This document shows, in pieces, positions 55,756 through 64,000 of a DNA stretch of 64,000 bases (position 1 is its first letter; every line of letters starts with the position of its first letter). The translations under genes were made by a program, and so were the position numbers. Origin of the DNA: Cupriavidus metallidurans CH34 (GTDB lineage Bacteria > Pseudomonadota > Gammaproteobacteria > Burkholderiales > Burkholderiaceae); NCBI RefSeq assembly GCF_000196015.1, contig NC_007971.2, positions 1-64,000 of the forward strand. Direction: 5' to 3'. Below the pieces are notes generated by a model. The model saw nothing but the letters and a program-made list of their open reading frames with translations, did not search any database and was not told the origin of the DNA.

Positions 55756-56002
55756 ATGAGCAAGCAATTGGAAACAATGGAGATTCGGACTCTCGGCGAG
55801 AGGCGCGGCAACCCACGCCTCTGGATCGATGGGGACCAAGCCATGAGGGGAGGTTTTGCCCCGGGCGTGGAGTTCAACCCCAAGGTCGACAAGGAACGGT
55901 GCATGCTCACACTCGAAGTCGTTACGAGCGGCGGCGAGCGTGTGGTTTCCAAGAAGATCGTCCGCGATCGTGAGATCCCGGTAATCGACATCAACAACAG
56001 CG
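55756..56002 (+). pseudogene. 5' fragment cut by a Tn21-family element
   Basis: About 80 native codons with an AbrB/SymE-like strand pattern (NPRLWIDGDQAMRGGFAPGVEF, then [11 protein letters not shown]). This resembles the N-terminal extension of some Burkholderiales cytosine methyltransferases. At base ~56000 the sequence switches into a Tn21-type transposase gene, so the methyltransferase part, if that is what it was, is gone. Confidence 0.5.
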
Positions 56003-56677
56003 ATGCACCTCCTGGGCTTCCGCTTCGCGCCGCGCATCCGCGACCTGGGCGACACCAAGCTCTACATCCCGAAGGGCGACGCCGCCTATGACGCGCTGAA
56101 ACCCATGATCGGCGGCACGCTCAACATCAAGCACGTCCGCGCCCATTGGGACGAAATCCTGCGGCTGGCCACCTCGATCAAGCAGGGCACGGTGACGGCC
56201 TCCCTGATGCTCCGAAAGCTCGGCAGCTACCCACGCCAGAACGGCCTGGCCGTGGCGCTCCGCGAGCTGGGCCGCATCGAGCGCACGCTGTTCATCCTGG
56301 ACTGGCTGCAAAGCGTGGAACTGCGCCGCCGCGTGCATGCCGGCCTGAACAAGGGCGAGGCGCGCAATGCGCTGGCCAGGGCAGTGTTTTTCAACCGCCT
56401 GGGTGAAATCCGCGACCGCAGTTTCGAGCAGCAGCGCTACCGGGCTAGCGGCCTCAATCTGGTAACGGCTGCCGTCGTGTTGTGGAACACGGTCTATCTG
56501 GAACGGGCTGCGCACGCGCTGCGTGGCAACGGCCATGCCGTTGATGACGCGCTGTTGCAGTACCTGTCGCCGCTCGGTTGGGAGCACATCAACCTCACCG
56601 GCGATTACCTCTGGCGCAGCAGCGCCAAGATCGGCGCGGGCAAGTTCAGGCCGCTACGACCGCTGCAACCGGCTTAG
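56003..56677 (+). pseudogene. tnpA: Truncated Tn3/Tn21-family transposase TnpA
   Basis: 224 residues matching the C-terminal end of Tn21-type TnpA ([23 protein letters not shown] start, [40 protein letters not shown], ending [11 protein letters not shown]). Full-length TnpA is near 990 residues, so about three quarters is lost, including most of the catalytic core. The stop codon lies inside the terminal repeat, as is usual in this group. Confidence 0.9.
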
Positions 56678-56710
56678 CGTGCTTTATTTTCCGTTTTCTG
56701 AGGCGACCCC
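56673..56710. repeat. Tn21-type 38-bp terminal inverted repeat
   Basis: Read inward on the minus strand it starts GGGGTCGCCTCAGAAAACGG and ends ACGCTAAG, matching the known Tn21/Tn501-type end with one or two differences. Confidence 0.9.
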
Positions 56711-57547
56711 TTGCAGGACCTGGTGGAACGGCTGGCCGCCCAATTGCAGGAAGAAGCCAGCGCGCAGATCGATGCCGCGCGCGCCGAGCAGGCGGCACAG
56801 GAACGCCGGCACGCGGATAGTCTGTCCGCCGCGCACCGCGACGCCGAGCAGTTGGGCGGGCAGGCGCAGCGCATCGAGACGGCCCTGCAGCAGGAGCGAG
56901 ACGCGCACGGTCGCACACGCGAGACACTGCAGCAAGAGACGATCGCGCGCCACACGGCCGAGCAGCAAGTCGCTGACCTCAAGGAGCGCCTGGCCGAGAA
57001 CGAAGCCCACCGGCGCTCCCTCGAGGAAAAACACCAGCACGCGCGCGACGCCCTCGATCACTACCGCCAGGCAGTCAAGGACCAGCGCGACCAGGACCAG
57101 CGCCGGCACGAGCAGCAACTCCAGCAACTGCAGGCCGAATTACGCCAAGCGCAGCAGACCATCATCGTCAAGCAGGAGGAGGTGACCCATCTGAACCAGG
57201 ATGGCGCGCGCCTGGTGACCGAACTGTCCCACACGCGACAGGCCCTTCGGGAGGCGCAAGAATTCGGTCGGCGCCAGGCACAAAAGCTCGAGGCGCTGCA
57301 GCCGATCGAGCAGCGTAACGGCGTGCTTGCGGCGCAGATTGCTGACAAGGATAGCCACGCCCAGGCGCTGCAGGAGCAGCTGGGGGCTGCGTTGGCCCAA
57401 GCTAGCAGCCTGTCGACACAGGTGCGCGATCTAGAGCTGGCCTTGGCGCAGTCACAGGCCAGATACGAGGCGCAGCAAGGGATCGTGGCCGAGTTGCGCA
57501 CCTATCTCGTCGCCAGCGAGCGGCCGACAGCCGGTCAGGCGCGCTGA
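56711..57547 (+). pseudogene. KfrA-like coiled-coil protein, 5' truncated
   Basis: The frame starts at a TTG directly at the transposon end and gives 278 residues of almost unbroken Gln/Glu/Arg/Ala coiled coil, ending RTYLVASERPTAGQAR. KfrA-type plasmid DNA-binding proteins have such a tail behind an N-terminal HTH. Here that head is missing, presumably lost by the transposon insertion and later deletion. No ribosome site is visible. Confidence 0.6.
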
Positions 57548-57810
57548 CTAGCCGAAAAGACTGCAACCTCTTGGGCGCGTTGGGCATAATCATCAGTAGC
57601 TACGCCAGCGCAAGCGCTCGAGCGGCCGATGCCCGCATATAAAAGGTTCATCGCCGATTTCCGGGGAAGGCCGATGATCCGATGGCCGAGTTCGGCCATG
57701 ACGCGTCGTTCGCCTTGGGCATGGGTCTGACATTCGGGTGTCGGCTTCGCATAGTTACCGGCCGCTCGCGTACCGATGATGCACGTCGCATCATCGGCCA
57801 AAGTGAACAT
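57535..57810 (-). CDS. Possible hypothetical protein, 91 residues
   Basis: ATG-initiated frame convergent with the coiled-coil remnant (MFTLADDATCIIGTRAAGNY and GERRVMAELGHRIIGLPRKS). Composition looks coding, but no ribosome site is clear and it may be a fragment. The remaining bases to 57921 show no gene. Confidence 0.4.
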   Translation of the reverse strand: MFTLADDATCIIGTRAAGNYAKPTPECQTHAQGERRVMAELGHRIIGLPRKSAMNLLYAGIGRSSACAGVATDDYAQRAQEVAVFSASQRA

Positions 57811-57921
57811 GAACGTGACTCGACCAAGTCTCAGCCCTGATATGCTTGCCTGCTACTCGTTCCGTCCATGCGATTGCACATGCTCATGGCACAGCGCGGA
57901 CTTGCGAGAGAGTACTTCGGG

Positions 57922-58980
57922 TCAAAAACTATGGCGCATCCCGATTACTGTACCGAACTGGTTATTCCCGGGCAATACTGAGCCGTCGTAGCCGTTAGCG
58001 CCAAGTGCTGAGCCGCCATTGTTCTTTGTATAGGAGGCCGTGATGTAGGCGTCAGTGCGTTTGGAAAAGCGATAGTCGGCTGAGAGCACAAAGGAGACAG
58101 GGTCTTTTGCCGAGGTTCGGTCATTGGTCTTATAGGCTGCACCTGTCAATGCAAAGGTTGGCGCCAGATTCCAGTTCACACCTGCCCAAAGAAGGTCCGT
58201 TCGTGGCATCGATGTCACGAGTTGACTTACTAACCGGCGATAACCCACATACACGCTGATGGGATTTATATCGAGCGCCGCCGCTCCCACATAACGGCGC
58301 TCCGTCTTACCAGCCGTAGCGGCAGAACTGCCGTTAAGTTGGTCGTAGGCACCGCCGACGCGGAATTTTCCGGCCTGATACGTGAAGCCGGCGCTCATTT
58401 CCCGTCCAATTCGGCTGTTTCCTGGAACCTCGGAACCATTGGCCACGCTTGAATCGACACCGAAGCTGTAGAGTGCCGCAACCGTCAACCCGCCGAACGT
58501 ACCGGCGTATTTCGCGGAGTTATCGGTTCGCCCCGCCAGCCAGGCGTCGTGATTGAACGACGAATACTTTGGAGCGAACAGCATCGGGTCGAATGAGATG
58601 ATCAGATCGAAGAGCAGGTTGTGATGGCGACCGAGCGTAAGCTGTCCAAATCGGCTGCTGTCTATACCTACATATGCTTTTCGGCCGAAGAGCCGTCCGC
58701 CTTGCACGGCCGTGCCCGAATCTAGCGCCATGCCGCCCTCCAGTACGAATACGCCTTTCAGTCCGTTCCCGAGATCCTCCACCCCACGGAGGCCCCAGCG
58801 GCTGCCAGCGATGTTCCCCGAGGTCATACGTACCAGCTTATTGGCTTGGCCGACTGCATTGGGAACATGGTTCAGATACTCTACGCCGGCATCTGCCACA
58901 CCGTAGAGAGTGACGGATGATTGCGCATAGGTGTACGAGCAGGCAGCAGCGGTTGCGGCTGCAATAAGCGTCCGTTTCAT
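57922..58980 (-). CDS. Gram-negative porin
   Basis: 352 residues from MKRTLIAAATAAACSYTYAQ. Signal peptide cleaved near 20, then the SSVTLYGVADAGVEYL opening and terminal Phe (GMRHSF) of Burkholderiales trimeric general porins. Repeated amphipathic beta strands throughout. Lies at the far end of a catabolic operon, so it may admit the substrate. Confidence 0.9.
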   Translation of the reverse strand: MKRTLIAAATAAACSYTYAQSSVTLYGVADAGVEYLNHVPNAVGQANKLVRMTSGNIAGSRWGLRGVEDLGNGLKGVFVLEGGMALDSGTAVQGGRLFGRKAYVGIDSSRFGQLTLGRHHNLLFDLIISFDPMLFAPKYSSFNHDAWLAGRTDNSAKYAGTFGGLTVAALYSFGVDSSVANGSEVPGNSRIGREMSAGFTYQAGKFRVGGAYDQLNGSSAATAGKTERRYVGAAALDINPISVYVGYRRLVSQLVTSMPRTDLLWAGVNWNLAPTFALTGAAYKTNDRTSAKDPVSFVLSADYRFSKRTDAYITASYTKNNGGSALGANGYDGSVLPGNNQFGTVIGMRHSF

Positions 58981-59114
58981 AGGGGAACTCTCATTCTGGA
59001 CTGCCACCCGGATGGGGCGGCGTTTTCAGAGGGATGGCAGGGCTGCCATCCCACATGGACGGACTTTGGCGGAAATCGATCCCGTCCTGATGGGACCGCC
59101 GATCTTGCAGTGGG

Positions 59115-60359
59115 TTAGGCTTTCCTTCGTTGGGAGCGCTTCCGCCCTACGCCGATTTGCATGAGGTCATCGCCGACAATCAATTGGCCGGAGAAGTTGC
59201 GTTGAGCGCGCAATAGGTTCTCTTTCGGCGCATGGCCCGGCGCGATATGCGACAATACGAGCGTTTTGGCACCTGCCGCCTCCGCGACTTTACCAACGTC
59301 GTCGATTGATGTGTGGGAGCTGAGCAGGTGGTTTTTGAACGCCTCCTCCTTGGCTGTGACGGGCGGCGGAAACAAAGCGTCTACCCATGCGACATCTATC
59401 ACCTCATGGACAAGGACATCTGCGTCCTTGGCAAGCCGAATCAAATTCTTGCTCGGGCATGTGTCACCGGAAAAGACCACCGACCCATCATCGGTATCAA
59501 AGCGGTAAGCGTAAGCCGGCCAGATAGGGAAATGGTTGACGAGCGTGGCGGACACGCGGACGCGATCGTCCTCATGGACGACGAACGGTGCCATTTCGGG
59601 TTCGGGGGTTTCATTCGGGCTCTTGAAGCCCGGTATGTGCGGCAGTTTGATGTCGTGCACCTTGATGAGGTCACGCAGGTCCTGCCGGCCGGCATCTCGC
59701 AGCCTGTCGTTGATATCGACCGCGAACGCTTGGTAAAGATAATTGGTCATATCGACCGTACCAGGCGTGGGATTTTCAGGATTGACCAGTGCCGGCTCTT
59801 TCCGGGGAGGCTGCCCCGGAGGCGTGAAGATCGGCTCCAGTTGGCCGCGCGGTCCCGGTCCATAGACGTGCACCGGCTGCTTCACCCCGGTCAGGCCGTT
59901 ATACCAGCCAAAGAGGAACAGGTTGAAGTAATCAACCGTATGGTCGGAGTGCAGGTGCGTCAGAAAGATGCCTCGCAGATTTTCCATACCGGACATGCCA
60001 GACACCAAGTTATTTTGTCCCAATCCAGCCTGCTTATATCGCTTGCCGACGCCGTCGCCACAGTCGACGACATAGACGGCATCGCCTACGACCAGGGCCG
60101 ATGAAATGCCTTCTCGGTCACAATTCGGCCACCAAACTGGCCCGCCGGCAGTGCCAAGCAGGACCAACCGCGTATCGAACTGCTGTGCTGCAACTTTCGA
60201 TGCGGAAACCGCTGCTTCACGCTTGGACACCTCCGCGGCATTTAAGGGCTGCCCGACCAGTAGTGGCAGTCCAGCCGCACCTGCGAGTTTCCATCCAGAC
60301 TTAAAAAAACCACGGCGGCTCATTCCAAGCTCAAGCGCTTGGCCAATACAATCACACAT
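59115..60359 (-). CDS. Exported metallo-beta-lactamase-fold hydrolase
   Basis: 414 residues; start chosen after GGAGGAG. Twin-arginine motif SRRGFFK near 14-20 suggests Tat export of a folded metalloenzyme. The zinc motif HLHSDH (THLHSDHTVDYF) is intact, with later FSGDTCPS and SHIAPGH supplying the Asp and His. Closest in layout to RNase Z/arylsulfatase-like MBL proteins. Substrate unknown, perhaps an ester or lactone given the neighbours. Confidence 0.85.
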   Translation of the reverse strand: MCDCIGQALELGMSRRGFFKSGWKLAGAAGLPLLVGQPLNAAEVSKREAAVSASKVAAQQFDTRLVLLGTAGGPVWWPNCDREGISSALVVGDAVYVVDCGDGVGKRYKQAGLGQNNLVSGMSGMENLRGIFLTHLHSDHTVDYFNLFLFGWYNGLTGVKQPVHVYGPGPRGQLEPIFTPPGQPPRKEPALVNPENPTPGTVDMTNYLYQAFAVDINDRLRDAGRQDLRDLIKVHDIKLPHIPGFKSPNETPEPEMAPFVVHEDDRVRVSATLVNHFPIWPAYAYRFDTDDGSVVFSGDTCPSKNLIRLAKDADVLVHEVIDVAWVDALFPPPVTAKEEAFKNHLLSSHTSIDDVGKVAEAAGAKTLVLSHIAPGHAPKENLLRAQRNFSGQLIVGDDLMQIGVGRKRSQRRKA

Positions 60360-60630
60360 TGCGTCTCCTCCTGACTGCCACGCCAATCGTTGTTGGGTCG
60401 ATGCCGTTGGCTGTTCTTACCAATTCGCTTGCCCTTACGCAGCGAGCAATACCCCTTTGACTGACAGAGAACTTATGCGGGATATCCTTTCTGCATTGTT
60501 TATGGCTTTGGGGTTGTGCTACACAGTTTCGCGCTTCAGTGCCCGCCACTCACTCGGGGAGTAGGCGAATCTTCGCAACAACCGACGCATGTCGTCAGTT
60601 GGCGAGTGACTGGCGCCCTCTCCAGGTCCC

Positions 60631-61962
60631 TCAGTGCATTGCCTTACGCACACCTTCATCGACGAGTGGACGATCCTCGCTGGCGATATGTAGGGCCGCA
60701 CTGGGCGGGCGGACATCCCTGCATTCCTTTTGAATGACACCGCCCTTCATGACCAGCGCGATACGATTCGGGTCGGTGAGAATGCTCAGGTCTTCCAGTG
60801 GGTTGCCATCGATCAGGACAACGTCGGCGATAAAGCCCTCGCGGAGTTGGCCGAGCTCATTCGGACGCATCATGATCTGCCCGCCAAGTTTGGTGGCCGC
60901 CAAGAGCGCCTCCTTAGGCGTCATTCCGATGTAGTCGACAAAGTACTGCAGATCATTTGCATTGGTGCCGTGCGGCAACCATGCAAAGCCGTAGTCGCCG
61001 CCAGGAAGGATACGGATGCCGCGCTTGTGCATCTTCGAGAGGGTCTCCGAGGCAATCTCGAGCTCGCGCTTATAACCCATTTTTGCAGCGACCTCCGGCG
61101 TGATGCCATATTCAGAGGCGTTGAAGCAAGTCCTGACAAGCCAGCCAATACCGGGCGCCACAAAGTGCTTGTCCTTGTTGGCCTCCAGCATGTCGAGCGC
61201 CTCTTCGTCGGCGAAGCTGGCATGGTAGACCAGTTCCAGGCCGTGACGAACACATTGTTTGACTGACTCGCTCGATCGCGCGTGCGCTGCGACCCGCTTG
61301 CCGTAACGTTTCGCTTCGGCAGCCAGCATGGCGACTTCCTCTTCCGAGAAAGGCGACAGTTCCGCAGGCAAGCCTGCAATGTATTCGCCGGACAGATTGA
61401 TCTTGAGATGGTCGACGCCGTACTTGATGAACGTTCGTGCGGAGCGGCGAATTTCTTCGGGGCCGCTGCAGACGCTACCAAAACTCAGCGCTTCGAACGG
61501 CAGGTGCGGCAGGGTGTTGTCGCCGAGACCGCCGATGGTGGTGATTTCCTGGCTGCCTGCCAGATAGCGCGGACCAGGGAACTCCCCCGCGTTGACGGCG
61601 TTGCGCAGGACGACATCAAGCCGAGGTTTAGCCGCTGCAGCACCAATGGCAGAGGTCCATCCCATGTCGAGGTACCGCTTTGCGACGCGCACACACCAGA
61701 GGATGTGCTCCTCGGGGGGCATGAACTGGATGGCCGACAGCGAGGGCTGGTCGTTCCAGGAAAAATGCGTGTGTGCCTCTGTCATGCCGGGCATCAGGAA
61801 ACGGCCGCGACCGTCGAAAACGCGCGCGTCCGGCGCGTCAATTTCCTGGTCGCCTCGAACGATGGAGGCAATGCGGTCGTTTTGAATCAGCACGGAGCCA
61901 GCATAGGGGTCCGAGCCGGTGCCGTCGAAAATGGTGACGTTGTGGAATACTGATTTGGTCAT
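60631..61962 (-). CDS. Amidohydrolase family protein
   Basis: 443 residues, ATG after GGAGGAG. Metal-dependent TIM-barrel hydrolase: N-terminal HTH motif (TEAHTHFSW), VAAHARSS and YHASFADE supplying later ligands, and PGGDYGFAWLPHG with the catalytic Asp. Imidazolonepropionase-like subgroup by overall pattern. Probably hydrolyses a cyclic amide or a C-C/C-N bond in the pathway. Confidence 0.85.
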   Translation of the reverse strand: MTKSVFHNVTIFDGTGSDPYAGSVLIQNDRIASIVRGDQEIDAPDARVFDGRGRFLMPGMTEAHTHFSWNDQPSLSAIQFMPPEEHILWCVRVAKRYLDMGWTSAIGAAAAKPRLDVVLRNAVNAGEFPGPRYLAGSQEITTIGGLGDNTLPHLPFEALSFGSVCSGPEEIRRSARTFIKYGVDHLKINLSGEYIAGLPAELSPFSEEEVAMLAAEAKRYGKRVAAHARSSESVKQCVRHGLELVYHASFADEEALDMLEANKDKHFVAPGIGWLVRTCFNASEYGITPEVAAKMGYKRELEIASETLSKMHKRGIRILPGGDYGFAWLPHGTNANDLQYFVDYIGMTPKEALLAATKLGGQIMMRPNELGQLREGFIADVVLIDGNPLEDLSILTDPNRIALVMKGGVIQKECRDVRPPSAALHIASEDRPLVDEGVRKAMH

Positions 61963-61983
61963 TGTTGTCTCCTCCAAACTGGT

Positions 61984-62766
61984 TTAGCTTAGATCGCGGT
62001 AAAACTCGCGCAGCAAGTTGCTGCACTCCATCGGTTTTTCGAAGGTTGTCCAGTGACCGCAACCGGTCAGGACAAAGACGTTGGCGCCAGCGATGCGTTC
62101 GCCCATGGACTGCACTGCAGCGGGCGGCGCAACACCGTCCTGGTCCCCCGTCACCAATAGCGTTGGGACGCTGATCTGTTCAACTCGCGCCGGCTGGGCC
62201 GCCGCCAAGGCTTCGCAGCTTTGGGCGTAGCCTTCGGGAGGCTGACGCATCACACTTTCCCTGACCAACGCCAGTACAGCGGGTTGCTGCTCCTTCGTTT
62301 CGCGGCTGGTCGCGCCGTTGACGATGGCATCGGCGATTTGCTGCATGCCGCTAATTCCCTCGCGAGCTAGCTGGGCCCTGGCATGAATGGCGGGCCTGCC
62401 TTGCTCAGGCGGAGCCAGTAGGGGCCCGAACAAAGCTAGACTCCGAACCCGCTCAGGGAACGTCACTGCGAAGTGCTGGGCAATGATGGTTCCCAAGCTG
62501 TGAGCAGCCACGTGAACCTGTTGCGCTGCGAGCGCATCCAGGGTCGTTGCGATCGCAGCGACGTAGCCTGCAATGGAGAGTGACTCGACGGGCAGCGCGG
62601 AGCGTGCGCTTCCCGGAAGGTCGATTCGGATTACCTTGAAGCCTTCCATCGCGGGAAGGACCGGAGTCCAGGTGTTCGAAGATCCGCCAAGACCGTGGAT
62701 GCACAGCAAAGGCTGGCCATCCCCGTAAATCTCGACGGCGAGGCCGTTGATCACTTCGGTCGCCAT
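61984..62766 (-). CDS. Alpha/beta hydrolase
   Basis: 260 residues with the full fold: oxyanion HGLGGS (near 24-29), nucleophile elbow AHSLGT (Ser near 94), acid GDQDGVAP and His in GCGHW. Resembles ring-cleavage-product and enol-lactone hydrolases of aromatic pathways. Its ATG overlaps the stop of the upstream gene by one base (TAATG). Confidence 0.88.
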   Translation of the reverse strand: MATEVINGLAVEIYGDGQPLLCIHGLGGSSNTWTPVLPAMEGFKVIRIDLPGSARSALPVESLSIAGYVAAIATTLDALAAQQVHVAAHSLGTIIAQHFAVTFPERVRSLALFGPLLAPPEQGRPAIHARAQLAREGISGMQQIADAIVNGATSRETKEQQPAVLALVRESVMRQPPEGYAQSCEALAAAQPARVEQISVPTLLVTGDQDGVAPPAAVQSMGERIAGANVFVLTGCGHWTTFEKPMECSNLLREFYRDLS

Positions 62767-63644
62767 TACTCCACCTCGTTGACCAGGGTGCCCAGGCCCG
62801 TGATCTCAATGCGCATGACATCGCCGGCCTTTACAAACTTCGGCGGGTTGAAGCCAATGCCGACGCCTGCGGGGGTGCCTGTTGCGATGACATCGCCGGG
62901 CTGCAGTTCGATGCCGGCAGAGAGAGTCTCAATAAGCGTGGGAATGTCGAAAATGAGCTGGCTGGTGTTGGAGTCCTGGCGCAGTTCGTCGTTGATCCAG
63001 CACTTCACTTCAAGATTTTCGACGTCGAGTTCATCTGCCGTGACGAGATACGGGCCCATTGGGCAGAAGCCGTCCAATGACTTGCCAAGGAACCACTGTC
63101 GGTGCGTCTTCTGCAGGTCGCGGGCGGTGAAGTCATTCACGATGGTGTAGCCGATGACATGCTTGTACGCCTCTTCCTTGCGGATCGCACGGCCAGCCTT
63201 GCCGATGACGACTGCCAGTTCTGCCTCGTAGTCTAGTTGCTTCGTCACGTTCGGGTGGCTCGGTACTTTCTTGCCCGGGCCGATGACCGTCGAGGCGGGC
63301 TTTGTAAAGACAACCGGCGCTTCCGGGGCGTGCTCACCCTCCTTGGCGCTGCTGTCGAAGCCGGATTTCGAGAATTCTTTCGCGTGCTCATGGTAGTTCT
63401 TGCCGACGCAGAAGATATTGCGGCGCGGCTGGTCGATCGGGGCGAGCACCGTCGCCTGCGAGAGGGGCTTGCCTTCGCCGGTGGGCGTCAAGCGGCCCTT
63501 AATTTCCGGGAAAACATGAACCAATTGGACCATGTCCCCGGTGAACCCAGAAACCAGATCCTGGAGCGGCCAATACTGCTGCGACTCAGTGTTTACCAGG
63601 GAAACGAGCTTCCCTTGCGCGGTTTGGAGCGTTGCAAATTTCAT
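62766..63644 (-). CDS. Fumarylacetoacetate hydrolase family protein
   Basis: 292 residues; start at MKFATLQTAQ, the first ATG after the leader. Contains FCVGKNYHEHAKE and the metal-binding DYEAELAVVIGKAGR, then TGTPAGVGIG, all typical of FAH-superfamily hydratases, isomerases or decarboxylases. First gene of the catabolic operon, divergent from the GntR regulator. Confidence 0.9.
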   Translation of the reverse strand: MKFATLQTAQGKLVSLVNTESQQYWPLQDLVSGFTGDMVQLVHVFPEIKGRLTPTGEGKPLSQATVLAPIDQPRRNIFCVGKNYHEHAKEFSKSGFDSSAKEGEHAPEAPVVFTKPASTVIGPGKKVPSHPNVTKQLDYEAELAVVIGKAGRAIRKEEAYKHVIGYTIVNDFTARDLQKTHRQWFLGKSLDGFCPMGPYLVTADELDVENLEVKCWINDELRQDSNTSQLIFDIPTLIETLSAGIELQPGDVIATGTPAGVGIGFNPPKFVKAGDVMRIEITGLGTLVNEVE

Positions 63645-63670
63645 GTCATCCTCTTCTGAAAGTGCCAAAT

Positions 63671-63750
63671 TGGTCTGAACGTGGACCACAATGTAGTACC
63701 GAAAAAGAACCAAAGCAAGATATTTTGCGAAAAACTCCTGACCAATTGGT
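63671..63750. promoter_or_regulatory. Divergent promoter region with operator-like repeats
   Basis: TGGTC (63671-63675) and GACCA (63684-63688) form an inverted repeat, and ACCAATTGGT (63741-63750) is a perfect palindrome. Their shared TGGT/ACCA cores fit GntR/FadR-type operators. Confidence 0.5.
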
Positions 63751-63810
63751 ACTTCATGCTAGAATTTGTGCATTGAAAGTGACTGATAGCCTGGGAACCA
63801 AGGGTTAACC

Positions 63811-64000
63811 GTGAGCGAAATCGAAGTGAGCCAAGTGGTCCGCACCAATGGGGCGAAGGAGCTCGCCCGCTATCTGGTTGAGGAGATCAGCAATGGGACG
63901 TTAGCCGTGGGCATCAAGCTGCCGGCCGAGCGAGAACTCAGCGAAAGATTCAATGCTTCGCGTGGCGCCGTTCGACGGGTCCTGGGAGAGCTGAAAAGCC
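63811..64000 (+). CDS. GntR-family transcriptional regulator (partial)
   Basis: GTG start; 63 residues before the window ends. The winged-helix signature is clear: ELARYLVEEISNGTLAVGIK, then LPAERELSERFNASRGAVRRVLGEL. Most like the FadR/FCD subgroup. Divergent from the catabolic operon and probably its regulator. Confidence 0.85.
   Translation, partial: MSEIEVSQVVRTNGAKELARYLVEEISNGTLAVGIKLPAERELSERFNASRGAVRRVLGELKS

Larger units (their letters stand above)
56000..56710 (+). mobile_element. Tn21-family transposon remnant
   Basis: The 3' third of tnpA plus one complete terminal inverted repeat. The other end, the resolvase and the rest of tnpA are missing. The left edge is an abrupt join into the gene at 55756; the right edge is the inverted repeat. 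Confidence 0.85.

Noticed and set aside
1..64000. tRNA, rRNA or tmRNA genes
   Set aside because: No cloverleaf with intact T-loop GTTCRA signature or rRNA-like segment was noticed by eye; a scan with a dedicated tool was not possible.

Overview
The window looks like the replication and maintenance region plus accessory backbone of a large low-copy plasmid or megaplasmid from a beta-proteobacterium, most likely a Burkholderiaceae member of the Cupriavidus/Ralstonia type. The evidence is high GC coding sequence, a ParAB pair, an iteron origin with a Rep_3-type initiator, a Burkholderiales-type porin and a Tn21-family transposon scar. This placement comes from protein character, not from a search. 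No rRNA, tRNA or CRISPR array was seen, and no conjugation genes.

Layout. 1-6.6 kb holds parA-parB, an array of TTTCAC(S)GTGAAA palindromes (probable ParB centromere), a leftward rep gene and a two-sided iteron origin with a DnaA box. 6.7-12.2 kb holds an OB-like small protein, a degenerate GGDEF-EAL receptor, a truncated dCache sensor and small orphan genes. 12.3-16.2 kb (minus strand) holds a sigma-region-2-like/HTH regulator, two small paralogues and a membrane protein. 16.4-26.3 kb (mostly plus) holds an SF1 helicase and a long run of small, often overlapping genes, many for membrane proteins, including an M41 (FtsH-like) peptidase without its ATPase. 26.4-29.8 kb (minus) is an AbiEi/AbiEii toxin-antitoxin operon continuing into small membrane and exported proteins. 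30-40.7 kb holds VapBC, zinc-ribbon repeat proteins, a methylase remnant, a lipoprotein with a structured leader, a probable small RNA and a PD-(D/E)xK nuclease-like gene. 40.8-49.5 kb and 54.6-55.8 kb are mostly single-gene units, many with their own intrinsic terminator and a leader hairpin that can mask the Shine-Dalgarno sequence. One of these units encodes a PAPS-reductase/DndC-like protein. 49.5-54.2 kb holds an HNH nuclease, a tyrosine recombinase lacking its catalytic residues and a DnaJ with an extra C-terminal domain. 55.8-57.5 kb is a Tn21 remnant joining two truncated genes. 57.9-64 kb is a catabolic operon (porin, metallo-beta-lactamase-fold hydrolase, amidohydrolase, alpha/beta hydrolase, fumarylacetoacetase-like protein) with a divergent GntR regulator.

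Working together. ParAB, its palindromes and Rep/iterons give replication and segregation; AbiE and VapBC probably add stability or phage defence. Two signals recur across the accessory backbone. One is a 13-bp motif near TACGTGTTATGTA in about ten upstream regions, suggesting one plasmid-encoded regulator. The other is a family of Shine-Dalgarno-masking leaders carrying a GCAAG element, suggesting shared post-transcriptional control. These two, with the small-RNA candidate at 35.95-36.06 kb and the ATPase-less M41 protease operon, are the best candidates for undescribed biology.
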